A DNA stretch of 64,000 bases from an uncultured Aquimarina sp. (GTDB lineage: Bacteria > Bacteroidota > Bacteroidia > Flavobacteriales > Flavobacteriaceae): positions 186,001-250,000 of the forward strand of contig CANMKK010000002.1 of the NCBI GenBank assembly GCA_947498455.1, in the 5' to 3' direction. Position numbers and translations under genes: made by a program. Shown here one piece after another: positions 62,739 through 64,000 of the stretch. How positions within the stretch are numbered: the stretch's first letter is position 1; every line of letters starts with the position of its first letter. The notes beneath the pieces were generated by a model. The model saw only the letters and a program-made list of their open reading frames with translations. It ran no database searches and was not told the origin of the DNA.

Positions 62739-64000
62739 ATGATTAATAAACTTATTGAGTTTTCAATCAATAACAAATTTGTTATTGCATTGTTTACTAT
62801 TGTATTAATAGCAGGAGGGATCTATAGTGTAACGCAAGTCCCTGTGGATGCAGTCCCTGATATTACGAATAATCAAGTACAGATTATCACCCAATCACCT
62901 AATCTAGGTACCGAAGATATAGAGCAATTTATTACATACCCAGTTGAATTAGCGGTAGCTAATTTACCGGATGTTACCGAGATTCGTTCTATTTCCCGTT
63001 TTGGCCTATCCGTGGTAACCATTGTTTTTAATGACGATTTAGACACCTATTTACCTAGACAGTTGGTTTCCGAAAAATTAGCAGAAATTAAGGCTAATAT
63101 CCCACAGGGATTCGGAGAACCGTTTATAGGCCCAATTTCTACAGGTCTTGGAGAAATTTATCAATATACACTAGAAGTCGCTCCTGAGTATAAAGATAAG
63201 TACGATGCTACAGAATTACGTACCATACAGGACTGGATCATTCGCCGTCAAATGGCAATGGTTCCGGGAGTTGTAGAGGTAAACGCTTTTGGCGGAAGTA
63301 TTAAGCAATATGAGGTTACAATAGATCCAAATGAGCTTAAGTCAATTGGTCTGACCATTAGTGATATTTATGAAGCTCTGGAGAATAACAACCAGAATAC
63401 AGGGGGAGCCTATATAGAAAAAAACCATCAGGCTAATTTTATTAGAGGAGAAGGATTAGCACGCAGTTTAGATGATATTAAGAATATTGTGGTAACGAAT
63501 AAGAATAGCATCCCGATTCTTATAAAAGATATAGGAAAAGTCAACTTTGGAAAAGCAACTCGCTATGGGGCTTTGACCAAAAATGGAGAAGGAGAAGCTG
63601 TCGGAGGTATGATTTTAATGCTAAAAGGAGCCAGTACAGATGAAGTTATTAAAAATGTAAAGAAAAGAATTAAGGAAATCCAAAAATCATTACCTGAGGG
63701 AGTTACGATACAACCTTTTTTAGATAGAAGTAAACTCATTGCCAGTACGACAGCTACAGTTAGAAATAACCTGCTAGAAGGAGCGCTTATTGTTATTTTT
63801 ATTCTGGTATTCTTCTTAGGGAATTGGCGAGGAGGTTTGATCGTAGCTTCTACAATTCCTTTAGCATTATTTTTTGCATTTATCCTTATGAATGTTTTTG
63901 ATGTATGGGCAAATCTGATGAGTCTGGGAGCTATTGATTTTGGGATTATTGTAGATGGGGCAGTTATTATTGTTGAAAGTACTGTTTTCTTGATTTATCA
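62739..64000 (+). CDS. CusA/CzcA-type heavy-metal RND efflux pump, 3' end outside window
   Basis: This is the inner-membrane RND subunit of a tripartite metal exporter. About 420 residues are visible and the frame is open to the right edge. The start at 62739 reads MINKLIEFSINNKFVIAL. Diagnostic blocks are QVPVDAVPDITNNQVQI, YPVELAVANLPDVTEIRSISRFGLSVVTIVF and, at the right edge, GAIDFGIIVDGAVIIVE, the helix-4 proton-relay and HME signature. Cobalt/zinc/cadmium and copper/silver types cannot be separated with certainty. Confidence 0.93.
   Translation, partial: MINKLIEFSINNKFVIALFTIVLIAGGIYSVTQVPVDAVPDITNNQVQIITQSPNLGTEDIEQFITYPVELAVANLPDVTEIRSISRFGLSVVTIVFNDDLDTYLPRQLVSEKLAEIKANIPQGFGEPFIGPISTGLGEIYQYTLEVAPEYKDKYDATELRTIQDWIIRRQMAMVPGVVEVNAFGGSIKQYEVTIDPNELKSIGLTISDIYEALENNNQNTGGAYIEKNHQANFIRGEGLARSLDDIKNIVVTNKNSIPILIKDIGKVNFGKATRYGALTKNGEGEAVGGMILMLKGASTDEVIKNVKKRIKEIQKSLPEGVTIQPFLDRSKLIASTTATVRNNLLEGALIVIFILVFFLGNWRGGLIVASTIPLALFFAFILMNVFDVWANLMSLGAIDFGIIVDGAVIIVESTVFLIY

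Overview
The window is AT-rich chromosomal DNA of a marine-type flavobacterium (Bacteroidota, Flavobacteriaceae; an Aquimarina-like genus would fit, but I cannot confirm it). The evidence is a GldH gliding lipoprotein, PorZ and a type IX sorting tail, several outer-membrane receptors, LytS/LytTR signalling, and promoters of the Bacteroidota type (TAnnTTTG -7 element). No rRNA, tRNA, CRISPR array, transposase or phage gene was seen.

Regions 1-48 kb are mostly ordinary chromosome. From the left: a ceramidase-like membrane protein cut by the window edge; pheS; a GlsB/YeaQ-type protein; trpS and a PlsC acyltransferase (divergent); an ECF sigma factor coupled to an anti-sigma/outer-membrane-barrel fusion; recA; trhO; a ricT-gldH-PBP1A-PBP1A run; a split CoA-transferase pair enclosing a peroxiredoxin; an MsbA-like exporter; a large type IX-secreted beta-propeller protein; a transporter, DinB, a gamma-family PLP enzyme and gdhA; porZ-recO-TonB receptor; small lipoproteins; a LytS/LytTR two-component pair; then VOC, DUF2461 (5'-truncated), TfoX, a formylglycine-generating-enzyme-like lipoprotein and a phosphopantetheinyl transferase.

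The notable part is 49.2-59.4 kb, which looks like an undescribed ribosomal peptide (RiPP-like) system. Five short genes in tandem (55951-56815, minus strand) encode 41-51 residue peptides. They share a leader that ends in a double glycine and differ in short, lysine-rich cores. Downstream in the same direction lie a JmjC/cupin Fe(II)/2-oxoglutarate oxygenase, an unrecognised 167-residue protein, a C39-peptidase ABC exporter, a small lipoprotein and a TonB-type outer-membrane barrel. Upstream lie a LuxI-fold (GNAT) acyltransferase-like gene, a divergent PAS-LuxR regulator, and a ThiF/E1-like adenylating-enzyme homologue. The precursor operon, the acyltransferase and the ThiF gene each carry a 16-bp imperfect palindrome (CTACYC-N4-GKGTAG type) exactly 22 bp upstream of a -7 element. 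The first two carry a second copy with centres exactly 38 bp further upstream. This geometry ties the three transcription units into one regulon, most simply activated by the LuxR-type protein. A hairpin with a U-tract between precursors 4 and 5 probably sets the peptide-to-enzyme ratio.

The right end (59.5-64 kb) holds a DUF2975/XRE pair behind a perfect 18-bp inverted repeat, a serine beta-lactamase-family hydrolase, and a small Cys/His-rich protein in front of a CusA/CzcA-type RND efflux pump that runs off the window.
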